A DNA stretch of 64,000 nt from Patagioenas fasciata (lineage: Eukaryota > Chordata > Aves > Columbiformes > Columbidae): contig NC_092523.1 in NCBI RefSeq assembly GCF_037038585.1, forward strand, positions 44,543,001 to 44,607,000, given 5' to 3'. This document shows positions 13,101 to 28,100 of the stretch, in pieces. A program made the position numbers and the translations under genes. The notes beneath the pieces are model-generated. The model worked only from the letters and a program-made list of their open reading frames with translations. It did not search any database and was not told where the DNA came from. Each line of letters begins with the position of its first letter. Position 1 is the first letter of the stretch.

Positions 13101-16100
13101 CTTTAAACAAGAATCAGTGTAGGCAGATGTGAATTTTCGACACCAGCTTAAACGAAGCAAAAAGTTTAAACCTACTCCTGTTTAAAACATAGCACTTTAT
13201 TTCTGCATATTAGTGAGGCTGGTCTTTCATTTGGCCACCTAAAATAAATACTTTGTCACAGAAAAATCAATGCAGATTTGGTATTGCAGAACACTGCCTA
13301 TACAATAAATAAATCAAGAATATGCATAGCAATGGTTACTGAGAAACCTGAACTAAAATTATGTTGAACACAAACACATGCAAATCTCACTCGTTAGTGA
13401 AAGTTTATATAGTAAGAATTTAAACTGTTCTTCTGTTTCTTTTCTATTCAGAGTAGCCTAGAAGGTCAAAGAAAGCTGAAAAGATGATGAATAAGATCAG
13501 GCTTACAAAACAGGACCATTCTGCAGCTGCTTTTCTCCCTTTCATTTCTGAGAACTCCCTCTGCACCAGCTTATTTTGGGAAACTAAAGAGTAACAACAT
13601 CCTAAAGATGATGTATGATGTAAAGATCTAGGGCATCAAGAATCGCTTTTCTTAGGTAGCATTTATCCATCTTTCTCTTTCCCTCCCCCCAAAAATCTAC
13701 CCTAGAATAGTCTTAAAAGCGAAGATGGAGCTTCCCTGACAGTTTTGCAAATGTATGTGGTACAGCTTATTTTCACGCATTCTACAGAATTTATCTTTGA
13801 TCTGTGCGATCACAATGCTGCTCTCAATAATTCACAGCTGCTTCATCAACATAACCTAACCAGTTTTCAGAAACTTTCCCACCATGACCAAAATTCAGTC
13901 TGTGGTGCTTCAAAGTCCTTTAAGATTAAAATTTAAAGGTAAAATCAACAAGAACTGAAGGAAGATGGAATTGTTTCTCACTCATTTTGCTGCTTCTATG
14001 TTTCTCTAGCAGCCTAAGCAGTGCATAACTAATGAAAAGTGAAATCAGAATTATACATGCTACACAAACTGCCATAATCTGCACATAGTACTACTAGAAA
14101 TAAAGGTCTGAATCTTATTTAATTAAAACTGTCTCTCCGACATGAGCAAATAAACTTCAGAGTACTTAACCAAGTGCTTCACTGTTCCACTTACCAAATG
14201 GTGGGAGATCTTTGACTGGCACTTTCTTGCGAGAGGGATAAAGAGACACCGCAGGGACCTGCAGTGCTTGGTTTACTTTATGTTGCTGCTGCTGCTGCTG
14301 CACTTTCTGCTGGATGCCTGCCCGGGGAGCCACCGGTGAAGTTTCGGATTTTCCAGCTCGCTTGTCTCCTGTACTCTTTGGCACTTTGCAAGAAACGGCA
14401 GAAAGCATGGAATGACTATTAGTTAAAAATATTATGGAAGTTTTAATCTGAGTGTGCAAAGCCCTACAATTGAGAGGTGCTCCAATACTTGACCAATGAA
14501 TACAGTAGGATACATTTAGACAGAAAAGATGAAGAAAAGATGTGGAGATATAACTCCATTTAAAATATGTACATTATTAAAGAATCTTTGCTCTCTTTCT
14601 CAAAATAAAATTTTCTTAAGTTATACTTATCAAAAACATTACCAGAAGTTATACTGGACTGTCATAAGGACTACAACTGGTTTAGAATGGATATATAATT
14701 ACTATTTGTTATTACCCTGAAGGAAGGGAAGGGCACAAGATACAAGCAGCATTCAGTCAAATCAAAACAAAATCAATTTCCAGAATGGGGTCTCTCTTTG
14801 CTGCAACCAGGTACAGTCCTCCAGGTGCTTCTGAAACACCTGGATGTATAAAAAAATTCCCATTTCCCCTCTCATGCCCAAGGTATCCAGGATAACCAAC
14901 CCTATTCACATCCATAGCCTGAATACATCAGAACTGCAGAGATACTTTTGTTTCCTCCATAGACTTTATACAGACAAATCCACAGAATCCTTGTGCACTT
15001 CAGCACAGCATCATCTGAAAAGCCTCATCTCCTATATAAAAGCTTTCTGTCTATCTTGTTAATCTGCAAAATGATTTCCTCAAGATTCATAGATGTTCAG
15101 TACTTGCAAATTATCAGAAACCTCATTTTCCACCCCATTGTCTAGTTGCTGTTTGCATTTACTTGCTTGGAGAAGAAGAAAACGAGGTATTATTTATTTA
15201 ATAGCTTCCTTAAAATTCATAACAAATGCTAATGCTCACGTGTGTTGGTGGCTGGCTCACACTGCAGAGATAGTGTCTGGAGGCTCTCTTCATCCATTTC
15301 CAGATCCAAGTTTGAGAGATACTGCTTTACTTTCCGTGCCATCTGAGCATCTTCATACAATTTTTTAGCATTAAGGAAGGAGCTGCGACGGACCCGCTTT
15401 TTATGACCACCCGTTTGTGCGACATCCAGCACAGCTGCATTTGTACTGCCCTGGCTGAGAGACCTGAAGTGAAGGGAGGGCAGGAAGAGGAAAGAGAGGA
15501 AAGGTATGACTTAGTCCAACACAGTATCAGTTAATAAACATGAAACGTGCAAAAGATTGCATGAATGTCAGTCTATGGTCAAAGCTTTCATGCCTCATTC
15601 CAGTAAGTCAAACAGCTATAACAGATAGAAGGACAAGGGTAAGGAAATATTTTTACTTGGTTACAAGCACTATTTCAATTACACACATATTTTAACCTAT
15701 TCTGCTCCGACTGAGCAATATCACTTCACACATCTAAAAAAGCATTCAAGCTAGCTCTCTCACATAAGCCAGCTACTGAGAAGACTGGAGCATTAGGAAA
15801 AGCTCATGCAGTAAGGCAATGCTGACAGAAGACTACAGTTGAGGCTCAAATTTAAATACAGATAAGAAATTCTGAAAGCTCTCTAAATACTTTAAAAATC
15901 AGACCACATACAAAATGTACTGTTCAGTTTTACAGAACAGGACTTCCTTCTAACTTGCTAGGTTGAGGACAGTTTTTTGTTAAATAAAATGGTCAGCTAG
16001 TTCATGATGAAATAAATGTCATACACATTTCAATGTATGTCTATATGAAAGATAAGCATTGTTCCTGAACTGTTAAGAGTAAAAATGATGGCTGAATTGT

Positions 16101-19100
16101 AATGTGAAAATAAGTTAGTTTAGCAGATACTGTAAGCTTTAACACTTGTATTTGATTATGGTAGTTGCTTACTAGGCACAAGAAAGCTAACAGCAAGTTC
16201 CAGCTATCGCAACCATGCCATTTTAGAATTCCTCTTTTACTGAAAGTCACTTCCTTTGGCAATTTGAATTGGAGGTGCGTGAGAAGAAAACCTCACTCCT
16301 ATCTACAACCACTTATCTTTGTGTTTAACCTCAAAAGCAAAAGCACTCTTGCCTTAAAATGTACTGTCAGTAAAAAGGAGTTAACAAAAGGAAAAAATGT
16401 CAAAGTGCTGGAAAATTAAAGACAGCAAGTAGGAAACAATGCAAATGGTAAGGAAAGAATGAATTTCTGTGTGTGTTGTCTCCAACCACTTACCCCAAAC
16501 TCCTCCATTTCTTCTTCCTGCAAGTGAGAGCCAGGAAGAATAAAGCATGGGTTTAAGAAGAGACAGAGAAAGATCACAAGCTCAGAAAGAAAAAGACCAG
16601 ACCTCAGGACAAGCAGTTCTGGAAGCCCACAAACATTAAAAAGAGCCTTGACTTAGGCATACAGTCAGATATTACAAACTCTTCTAGCTCAAATTAAGAA
16701 AAAGAGTATGCAATAAGCTGGTCAAACATGAAGCCAAACAGCATTCACTCCACGTTTTCTAAAACCACCAGCTGACATTGCTTCATTCCCACTTCTAAAT
16801 CAAAATGATAAGGCTGGCACACATCAATGTTTCAAACAGACTAATATGTATGTCTTCAAGGCAGTATCTCCCCCTCCCTCCCACTGACAGAATCTATTAT
16901 GAAGTAACTGGCATCTAAGGAGTAACATAAAACATTTTAATATATACTCAAACACAAAATGTTATCAATTTCTCCAGTTTTAGAACACCACATAATTTTA
17001 GTAAATTGTTAACAACAAACAAAAAACTCATACTGCTCCAAGACAACAAGAGGCACTTGACAAGCACCTCTTGCCAACATCTAGCCTTCTCTCAGCTGGG
17101 AAAAGCTCTACCTAATACAACACACTTACCTAGTTCTAAACATTAAAGCAGGATCCATGTTCACAGACGCCATGCGACCAACATGACGTATCTCTTTCGC
17201 AATCATTCTCAGCTTCTCAAAATTGACCAAGCCTTCCACTTTTGAATCATTTCCTACAATTAACAATTACCAATATCAGTTATTAGGCAGCAAAGTTAGT
17301 CTTCCTCAGCTGATAAAAGATTAGGTACTTCTGCTTTTACCTTCATGAAGGAATGTAAGGTCTTTTTTGATAACAGGAAACAGGGGTATAATGGGGGGCT
17401 GTAGGTTTTGGCTGTTAAGGACATTACGATATTTTGCCATATTCCTAGATGGATCAAACAAGTCCTGTAGATCTTGAAACAATTTTTCATACTTGCTTGG
17501 AAGCTTTTCCCAAGTAGTTCGGAGCCTTGCAACTGGTGCCAAATTCAGGCCACTTGAAACAAAAAAAAAATACAAAAAAGTTCAAGAACAATAAAAAGAA
17601 ACAAAAACTCCTAGAAAAGACCATGTTAAATTTTGGTAGAAATACCATATAGCCAGAATAGCATAGTGCAACAATGTCAATACAGTAGCAAAAAGTGAAA
17701 ACTTCCTTTTGTCAGTGTAATTTTCACAGAGCAATTAAGATCATTTTTATAAAAGCTATAAAAACTGGAGACATCTGCATGATATAAGCATGAACAGAAT
17801 GAATGTGACAAGAGTTTTTGCCAGAGACAGTGATAACATTGTCATTTTAAATGCAACTTGCTCAAGCTTTTTCGTAAGAGACAATATTTAGGTATTTATT
17901 TTGTTACGTTCTTTCTGCTTAACTTTGGACAATCTAAAGGAAATGTGAATGTTCTAAAAAATGTGTATAAGCACACACATTAGGGTCTTCTCCCCTACTT
18001 TTCATTTCAAATCTATGGAAGGTTTTCTGTCTAAGATTTTCAGTACTTTTTTATTCTCACTAAAAGATATCTATTTACAGCTTCTTGTATGGCATCATAG
18101 TCTGCTATTGACTACTATCAAGAGTTCCATTCAAGAAACCACCGAAAATTAAAAGCAACATATCATGGCTCAAAGTGTTCAAGATACTGGGAACCACATA
18201 TAAATTGATGAGCTCCCTTTAGGAAATTAACCCTTTCATCTATGACTGGAGTATCATTTTTCGTCATGTAACTGCTATTTCTTTCGGTTTTTATTTTTAA
18301 GTGCAGTAGTTTCTCTAGCAACATGTTCACCAATGACTCTTGCCTCATTACCTGAGCAGTAACTACACAACAGTAGCATTCCAAATAATATTTCACAAAA
18401 CGTTTCAGTGTTAAGTTTAGATTATTGGAAATACCCTCCTTATTGGATTGTCAAGTGTTAATGTTAGCAGTATTAATTAATTTACCTTGTTAAATAATTT
18501 TTTTGGACTTACATAAGTGAGACCTTGCTTTTTCTTTAGAATTAAAATTATTAAGCAGTAATACCTAATGATGGCAAACATCGAGTTGAAGTTCTTGCAT
18601 TCTCTGCAGTGTAGAGCTATCTTAATGAAATGCTTAATGATCTTCATCCTTTTCAGCTGGTTGGTTTCTCTTAGAATCTCAGATGCTACCCAGAATGTTT
18701 CTTGATTTATCACCTCCTCAAACATTTTTAGATTAGTGCAACTGGTTTTTGATTTGAGTTTAAACAAGTCATCTATGTATTCCGTGGGTTCGATATTACG
18801 GAATAGCTCAAAGTTTCTCATGGAGAGCTGGGTAGCCACCTCAACAGTACTGAGCTGTAGTAGGGAAATTTGACTTTCCCGTAGTAACTCTTGAGCATCT
18901 TCATCTGAACAAAGAGTTTCTGTTTCCATGTTGTTCTTCAGGTAATACCTGTAAAAATTCAAAAAGACACGGTACAACATACTCAAATACTGGTAAAAGT
19001 TACAACAATGACCCCATTGAAATCATAGAATAAAAGGAATTTTAACAGGCTTACATATTAACTAGAAGTTGCATAAGGTGTAATTTACTGTAAAAAAGCA

Positions 19101-22100
19101 ACATTAATAATTAAATAATGCTCCTTTTATTGGGATTTTGACTTAATAAACTGGCACAGTCATCTTCAGCTTGCAGTCTCTAATCTCACCTGCCACTCAG
19201 CTGTATCCTGTCAGCAAGCTTGGATAACTGATCAGGAAGCCTCCTTTGCTTGATTACACCCTCAGGCGTGACCGAGACTTCACATAATGAATATGCATCA
19301 GGGGTTGTGGTGAGAGCAAATTCCCTGATAGCCTGGATGACCACTTCCTTGGCCGTTGTGTCCTTACTGATCATGATGTAGCGACTTTGCTGATCTGCCT
19401 TGAAAACCCGCAGAACTTGATCTGGTAAGTCTGGAAAAAAATTAATTGCAAGGTACGCAATTTAGTAAAGCAGAAAAAACTTAATGGTATAGTAACAAGC
19501 AACAATATCAGTTACATTGAGTCTAATGACTAGACCTACCAGTTTTTACTTCAGTATCATTGTTTCACCTCCTTATAAAACAGCTGTGCTTTGCTTTTTT
19601 ATTTTTATTTTTATTAATAGTCCTATTAACAACCAGGAAAAGAAGTTATTTAGGCTATCAATGGGACAAGCCACAAAAATATGTTAACATTTCCAAAGTC
19701 TGGACAGTCTAGCAAATTAGCAGCTTGATTTTCACAGGTGTTGAGTCCTGGTAAATTCCATATTAGTTTGGGAAAAATCAAGGGCACTCAACACCACTAC
19801 CCTATACAATGACATGTAAGAAGTTTATGCAAATTGGGTGATAGGAGTGTCAGTCTTCCTAAGGATGTTTTCAAGAAAATAGACTCATTTTCCTACATCT
19901 GAAACTCAACCATATTCCCACACACAAAAGGAAGACATGTACATATAAGTAGCTAGGAAGATGCATGTATACTGGCCAGCACACATGCATACGCAAACTG
20001 CAGTAGTATTAATGCATCCAAGTACTTAATTATCAAAAATACATATTTATTATTATTATTTAAATGTATCAAGGATAGTAAGTAACAGACTGAAAACTTG
20101 TTCTTTTTTGTGCCAATGTTTTAGTAATTAAGAACTAGAACAGCCAGAGACAGAAAAACACTTCACAATTATTCAAGTTCTAAATATGTTACTGTTTTAA
20201 GTGACTGATGACAGAAAACTTACAGTGAAAAGATGGTCTTTTTTTAGGATATCTGGAAAATTACCAGCCTAACTCTAAATATTAGATTTGAGATTTCCAT
20301 AAGCTTACTAACGAATTGAAATCTAGACCATTAATCAGCTGAAGTCTGATTGTTCTTATTATAATTGTTTTATTTCTTAAGTTGTACACTGGATTTTTTT
20401 TAATATAAGGTAGTTTAACAGACAAGATAAAGTACTTTCAATTAATTTAATTTCTTCACTCTGCTACACATAACTCTTTCCAGTTTTGTGGCACAACTTC
20501 TAGTCATTATTCTTCAATGAATATGTTTAAAAATATATATATTTTTATAGCATAAAGGTCATACGAAAAAAAGATAGATAGTAACAGAAAGCCTTCTGCA
20601 TCTACAGCCAAAACTGATAATTATTTAAAAAAAAAAAAAAAACAAAACCAACCAAACAAACAAAAAAAAAAAAACACAATAAAAAACTCAAAGAAAAGCA
20701 ACAACACAAACAAAACAAAAACCACCACAACAAACAAAACAACAACTTCCAGGTGAAAACATTCACTTTGATACAATCACAGGTTTTTTTGACAAGACCT
20801 GAATGTCTGAATGTGCATAATACGTATTCAAGTTACTACAGAAAGATTTATTCAGCAACAGAAATCTTGTCAAAAAGAACAAAAATTAATGTGTTCCTAC
20901 TGCTGCTGCATGTCTCCAAAATAACCATCTCTGATATGAGTTGGTTTACATGCCACAAAGGCTGTTTAGGCTTAAATATATTAGTTTACAAGTTTCATTC
21001 AACTAAGCTCATAAATTTTAAGCTCACAGTGGTATTTTTGCAACTTGAGAAGCAGTAATACTGAAACACATTAGAACTGAGCGATTATATCATCAGTTAC
21101 ACATAAAGTGCATCAGTATAGGCCAGTTTTTAGCCATTTCTAAGTACCTGAACCAAAGGTACCTTACAATTTAGCATGCCAATTTTCCCAACCCTATATT
21201 GACCCATATTCCTTCAGTAATTGGTTGAAGAGGGATATGGTGCAGTGCCCAAAATAATTTCTACATTTTTGACACCTTAAGGAAGGCAGATGCCAAAGAC
21301 ACGGCTGCTCAAAGCCATAATTAAAAACCAGAACGCTCTTTGGGTCTTGTTTCTCTTGCTGTTACAGAAATATCTGCCACTCGAAGAAATGCTATGAAGA
21401 TGGGAAGCTACTACAAACAATACCAAGGTAGGAACTCAACACTCCCAAGCATCAAGTGTTCTGTGCAAGAAGAAAATAATTTGCTCTGTTGGATCACCGA
21501 AGTCAATGTGAAGAAATGCAGAGAACAGCAAATACAAAAGTATCACCTTTGCACTGTATTTTACAAAGCAATTTTTCAGGCTGTGTTACCTACTGGAGCT
21601 GGTAGCAAAATCACTACAGAGAACAGAGAAAAGTCTGACAGCAGTTGAAATTATTACAGCTATAGCAATGGTAGCAAGTAATTCAGGGCAATAATTTTTA
21701 AATAAAAAAGCACTTGAAGAGAACTGTAACCACTTCTCCTTCACCTCTTTTCAAAAAAGAAAGCTGGAGAGGTAGGCTGAAGAAAGCAATGCCATATGAT
21801 AGGAATCTTGTCCTTTAGAATGCTTGTGTCATGGGAAAAAAGTACCGGTGACTGGCAGCTCATCATTACTGTATAATTTTGACTTCCATTCGAATAGCAA
21901 AGACAGCACAAGAGAAGAGAAATCAAAGTGCTATTGAGTATTTGAACATTTAAAAATAAACCTTAACAAGTATATTTGAACTAGTCTGTACAAATCAGAA
22001 TAGAAACTAAAATGAGTCCTTGCTGATTTCAGGCTTAAAAAAAGTATGTTCTCATTTTCTCCTCCCTTCCAAAACAGCAAGTTGTTTTATTCTCTCTCCT

Positions 22101-25100
22101 GAGGGATATTCCCCAAAGGCTCAAGGGATGGCTGTTTCACACTTTTCTCTTTCTTCTCCAGTGCATTCAATTTCTTGCAAGCTGCCTCCACCTCCATCTT
22201 TAATTTAGTCCAAGGTAACAAAAGAAATTAAAATTGCAGGCTTTAACTTTTTCCAAGTCTTAAAGTATACAGAGGTATAATTCAACTCTTTTATCTACAA
22301 TGCAACTATCCCTAAAGCCCCTAAGGTATGTGGTTTTAATTTCAGTTCCCCTTTCCCCTTCTATCTCCACAGGGAAAAATTATACCTGCAAATTAGTTTA
22401 AAAATATTCAGTATGTGGACATTTCGTCAAATTTAAAGCAAAGAACAAAAAACAAAACAAAACAAAAAAAAGAAGCTTTTTCTAAAAAAAATGATGAAGT
22501 ACTAACTAAACATATTTTCTATAAAGACAATGGAAAAGCTGCTATAACACTGAAGTAATGGCATTACATCATTATTTATCTTGTTTCTTCAAAACAAGAG
22601 GCAAAGAGCAGGACATTTTTCATTTATTAAACCTCTGTGAACTCCACCTATGACTGAAGGATCTTCAGACATGTAATGGCTTTCCTTATCAATTAATGGA
22701 GTTTGTTTCAGCTGTTCGAGGCAGTGATGGCCCCAGCTCTGGAAGTCAGCCAGGCGCTGTGCTCTGCATTAGGGGCACTTTAGTTACCTAGAACCATCCT
22801 GTCTAGATAAATTGCAAGCTGGAACCCATTTATAGACAAAATGCTGATGAAAAGTTAGGCTTTTACTGATAAAGAATATTTTCAAAGTGTTGGACACTTG
22901 TCATTAGATAAAATACAAAAAATAGCAATCTTCCTACTCTGTCAGGAGCAACCTTAGACACTGGGACAAAAGTCACACACCACCTTCTTGTAGCCTTCTC
23001 TAGCCCCCAAAAACCTGAAAAGCACCAATGTCCAGTATCACAATTTCAAGTACGAAGATTGCACCAACTCAGACAGTATGTAGACTAATGTTTAAGCTCT
23101 GCCCTTTTAGGTAGTTTGAGATCCCTCAGGATTAGGAATTTCTTGAGAAATACTCTAAATATAAGACTAAAATAACCAAGTATCTGCACAGCTACCATCA
23201 CCATATCCTCCTCCAGCAGCTATCTTTTAATAGCAAAGATTTGGATACTTAACTCAGAGGTTTCCTGCTAAGAACCTTCCTGCAGCCAGATAAGAGCCCA
23301 AATCCCAGCCCTGCCAGGAGCTCTGGCTAAACCCTTCTCATAAGATAAGCCTCTCAAATTTCTCACTTTCTCCCCCACTCGCCCCCATGCTTTGTTCCTT
23401 TCTGCTAAATGTGCTCATTTTTACATTATTTCAGAATCACTTTATATACTAAGAATTCAGCATACAGCTGTAGGGCAGGGTATCTAACAGGGAACTTTGA
23501 AACTCTGTCCCTTTACAGATGCAGTACAAGATTATAAGAAGTCTGTTCAGAAAAAGAATGAAACGCACGTTCTGTGTCCCAATCCAATGCCCTTTTGCTT
23601 TTCTGTAAGCTAATGATCTGCTGTGCTATTTGAAAATACTGCAGTCTTAGAAAGACTGATCTATCAGGGCAAACTGTAAAATACCAAGGAAAATACATTT
23701 TCATTGGCCAAGAGCACTCAGTCAATAACAGGCACTATGTATACAACATATTCGAAAAACATACATCTAATACATTTGGGTAAAAGTACATTGGAACAAT
23801 AAATCCTAGTGCATTAACATGTGGTTAATCTGTGGGTGACAGCATACAGTTAATAAAAGCCTCACATGGATCTTCAGACATTGGAAGGCCAGGGAAAAAA
23901 AAATATATATATTTATAGATGTATATACATCAGTGAAAGGAAATAATAAGGTCACGAAGATCAACAAAAAAGAATCCTTACCTGGAGTAGTATTGAAGTC
24001 TAAGATGCGGTGATGAGACTGCAGTAGATCAGGATTACTGGATGACAGTGTCCCACTGACAGGTAAAGCAGGAGGAATGTGCTTGCTTTGCCTCAGTCCC
24101 ACAATGCTGTCATCCTGAGACTGGCCAATTCCAATGTCACTGCGTCCAGAAAGAAATAAAATCAGGACTTGCAGACATTCAGAACTTGGTCTATACTAGA
24201 GGGATGCAGGGACATCTATATTGCTACATTTTCACACAACTTTTAGTACAGCAATCACTATTTAGAAGTTAAAATTCTCCAGACAACAGCATTTGCTGCC
24301 TAGCTTTGCCAAAAGCCCCCAAGCGTCCATTCAAAGTGATTAATTCTGCCTGCTCACACTGCCAGAAGATCCTCATGTTCACCACGAAGCTCTGAGCAGC
24401 TGCCAGGCTCATTATTTTCTGACAATTTCTCACAGCCGCCAAGATCTTTATTCAAAAGGTTGTACACACCTCATCATTTTTGCACCATTCCATCACCTGA
24501 ACTTTGAGTAATGCTGCTGTCCCCACAGTGCTGTTTCATAAGACCCGAATTTCACTTCATTCCAGATAGGACTTGCAATTGTACTTTGGGAGCTATTGTA
24601 GCCATACAGCTTGCTAAGATCTTTCAGCAGACAGATAAGAGAGGATTGTCGAGATCTTGCATTTTCCTACCCTGTATCACATGTTCTCTGAGTTTCTTTT
24701 CACTGAGTATGACTGAAGTGATGCTAACTCAGAAGGCTAAGGTAAGCATCCACACATGCTATCAGTATCCCCTCCAAAGTGCCTGATGGCTGTAAATAAA
24801 GTAATCTGTGATAGAGGTGAAGAGGTTTGTCTATTACATCGTGAAAGGCAGAGCCTCAAAGGAGGTCAGTAGTGCTAGATGGATGAGAGACACAGCTATC
24901 ATCACATTACAGTAGGCACTAATTTGTTTCTTGCTTTTGTGATTCATAATCAACAGGTGAAGCAGAACAACTGCTACAGGACATAGAGTTGGAGTTAGCC
25001 ATTGAACATTTCTCTAAATACATAGATGCAAATCCTTAATATAATCTCTGAGGATGTAAAATGTTGAATAGTGGGCATTATGGAGAATGAAAACCATTAA

Positions 25101-28100
25101 AAATTAAGCTACAATAGACAAAGCCTATTTAAAAGCCAAGCACATCTAAACCTGCATCTACACATGTAAATAAAGCATAAACCAGAACTCAGATTTCATT
25201 GCAAACTGCTGCAACTCTAAAAAGTCAAGCTACTAAATTAAATGGTACAACACAAATTACCATTTGTACCCTAATTTGGGACACGTAAGCTTTTGTCTAG
25301 TGTTCTATCCATCCTCAGAAAACTTAAACAGAAGTAATGAAGGGCCTGACAATCATCCCTGTTGAGATGTTAAAGCACAAGCATCCTTTTGTGTTTAGCA
25401 ATGAATCACTTTACCCAGTACACTCTTGTACCATTTCTTTAAGTGCTATCAATTCAACAGCTCTCTGGGAAGCTAGGATAGTATCTCCGGGCATTTAAGA
25501 CACAATTTTAATTACACAGACACAGCAACTGCTTTTTAGAAGGCAACACAAGTCAAGAAAGGTTGAAGGGGTATCTCTGTATGATGTGTTTAGGTTCTCT
25601 TTGTTTTGTTTTTCAAAAACAAGATAACTCTGTATTACCAAAATATTTTACGAAGTATAAACTCCAAGCTGTGAGAGTGACAGAAACACTTAAGTCCACT
25701 GAAAAAAAGTTCTTGGATTCTCTCTCAATCAGAAGTTAAGCTGAATCTGAACATCTGTAACTTTTCACTTCCACACAAAGCACAAAAATACTGTGACAAG
25801 CAGTGATGATCAACTCAGCACACAGCACTTTTATGCTAAGCCATAATCAAGTAAGTCTTTCACTACAACTAAAAGTATTCACAGCTATTGACATCTTGTT
25901 TTTCAAGTAGGAACCACTCCACACATACACACACAAAAAAAACCCCCACCCAAACAACAAGTAAACAAAAAACCCCAGAGGTCCTGAACCTCAAAAATGC
26001 TTTCTGGTGATTCTAAACAACTATATATTTCATAAATGCACCAGTATTTTATCTAAATTCAAATCAAATGACAATATGACCCTCCCCTTTATATTAATAG
26101 TTTCCCTTACATTACCAATTCCTTTTGCAGTTCTTCAGTGTTATATAATCTTATACCTATCCTGTGCGTCATGAACGAAGCAGCTTCAGTAAAGTGGATC
26201 AACTGACAAATGTTAGGTTTAAAAAAAAAAAAAAAAATTGTTTCTGAAATGCTTCTCAAATCTAAGTATTCACACACTAAATTGAAAAGTATTTATCTTA
26301 CACTGTTGACTCTATTTTAAAATAAAAATCTGAATTCTATCATACGCAAACAAAAATGAACCCCAGAAATTTCAGATACAACTAGCGACACCAGAAAACT
26401 GCAGTGCTCATGAAGATTAACTGCCCCTGCTGTTAGCTAAAATATTTTATTAAGCTGAAGAAAGGAGATTGTGGTTTAAAAGAAAGGCATTTCTATTGCT
26501 TTCTGTATGCATTTGCCATGCAGGGAGGCAGCATTAATTAAGAAATAACTTTCCTGCTGAGTGACAAACCGGGTAGAAGCAATAATGGAATGACAGAGGT
26601 GTCTGAATGCATCTTCCTTCAAAATACAGCATACTGTGCATCCCACTGCAAGGCTGCACATAGAGAGAGGGGGTTGTTTTTTCGTCTGGGATGCTGCACT
26701 ATGGACCAGGCACAACTTCACTAGAGATAGAGGTAGGGGTTGTGTTTAATCCTTATTTGGAACAACTGAGCCTACAGACCACAAAACCAGTCCGCACTAG
26801 AAGAGTAGAGAAAGCAAAGAGCTCCACTGGAGCCTGTAGTCACAAGTACACTTCAAGAGATGTCTCACAGATGGCGGAAGGAAGGAGATTTCCCAGTAGA
26901 TGCAGAGAAGACTGTGCTGTTTCCTCAGTTTGGGAAGTTACTTGACATTATTGGACTAAAAAGCAAGACTGAAAGTAGGCATTATCTCCTGCTCAAACTG
27001 ATTCTTCTTTGATGCTGATTTAATGTCTCACGAAGCAGACAAACTCCCACTATGAGTGACCTCATTCAAGTTTAAAGATTGTTTTTATCTGGATACATTC
27101 TGGAGGCACTGGAGACCTCTGCAGTATTCACGTTCCAAAAAGGGCGAGTTTCAACTCATGAGCTAGCTGACTCCTGAAGTCTCCAAATACCCACTTTGAC
27201 TAACAGGTAAACCAGCTCTTTCATCCCTCTAGATTTTTGGTCTTTAAAAATATGCGAGAATAGGTAAAGTCCATTAATATATGCAATACCATTAATTATT
27301 ACGAAGAAAGAGATAGAATTTTCTATGCAATAGGGGGAAAAAAGCACAAACAGGAAAGTCTACAGCTACACTTCTCTATGCAGAAACTGTGCAGACACAA
27401 ACAACTGAATGTCAACAGGCTTTGCAGACAATTTGGTGTAGATAAAACATGAAGCAGAGCTAGAAAAAGAAAAAAAAAACAATAATAGGTCAAGCGTACT
27501 GTTTTTCTGAGTCTTACCTAAAGAGGTCCCTGCACAGAAAAAGTGCAAAAATGAAAGGAATAAAAGAAAACCGACAGGAAAATTTTATGCAAAAGCCATG
27601 AACAATGCAAAAAATCATTCCTAACAGTATGCATGGCTCATCAGAGGAACAAACCTACAAGATCGGTGAAATAAAACAGTCTAAAGACAAAGAAGATAAA
27701 AAGAGGATTTACAGATTCTCCTCTACTGAAATGCAGCTGCATTAATTTAAAAAATATCCACTATTTGGAAATACTAATTTACAGTCATTTGACATTTACA
27801 TTACTAACATTCTATTTATAATGTTTCAGAAGAGTATTCATTTAGTAGGGAATACCTAACAGTAAAAAAATTAAAAAAAAAAATTAGTACCAGGAAAACA
27901 TCCTAGATTTTCAGCGTGAGTATGCCCTTCATGAATTTACATAGAACAGATTTCTTCCTCAATGGGATACAGAAAAGAAAAATGCAAGAGAAAATGCTGA
28001 TTACACATTAACTACCCTCTACACTTCATTTTTCTCATGGATGCCATCTGTCTTGGCAAAGAACCAGATTTCCACAAAATCTCCTAAAACTCATTCTTCT

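Larger units (their letters stand above)
13101..18564 (-). other. RAPGEF2: Short introns between V13 and V19
   Basis: Introns 13101-14194, 14384-15239, 15464-16493, 16518-17129, 17254-17340 (87 nt) and 17553-18564. Unique sequence; nothing beyond splice signals is seen. Confidence 0.85.
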
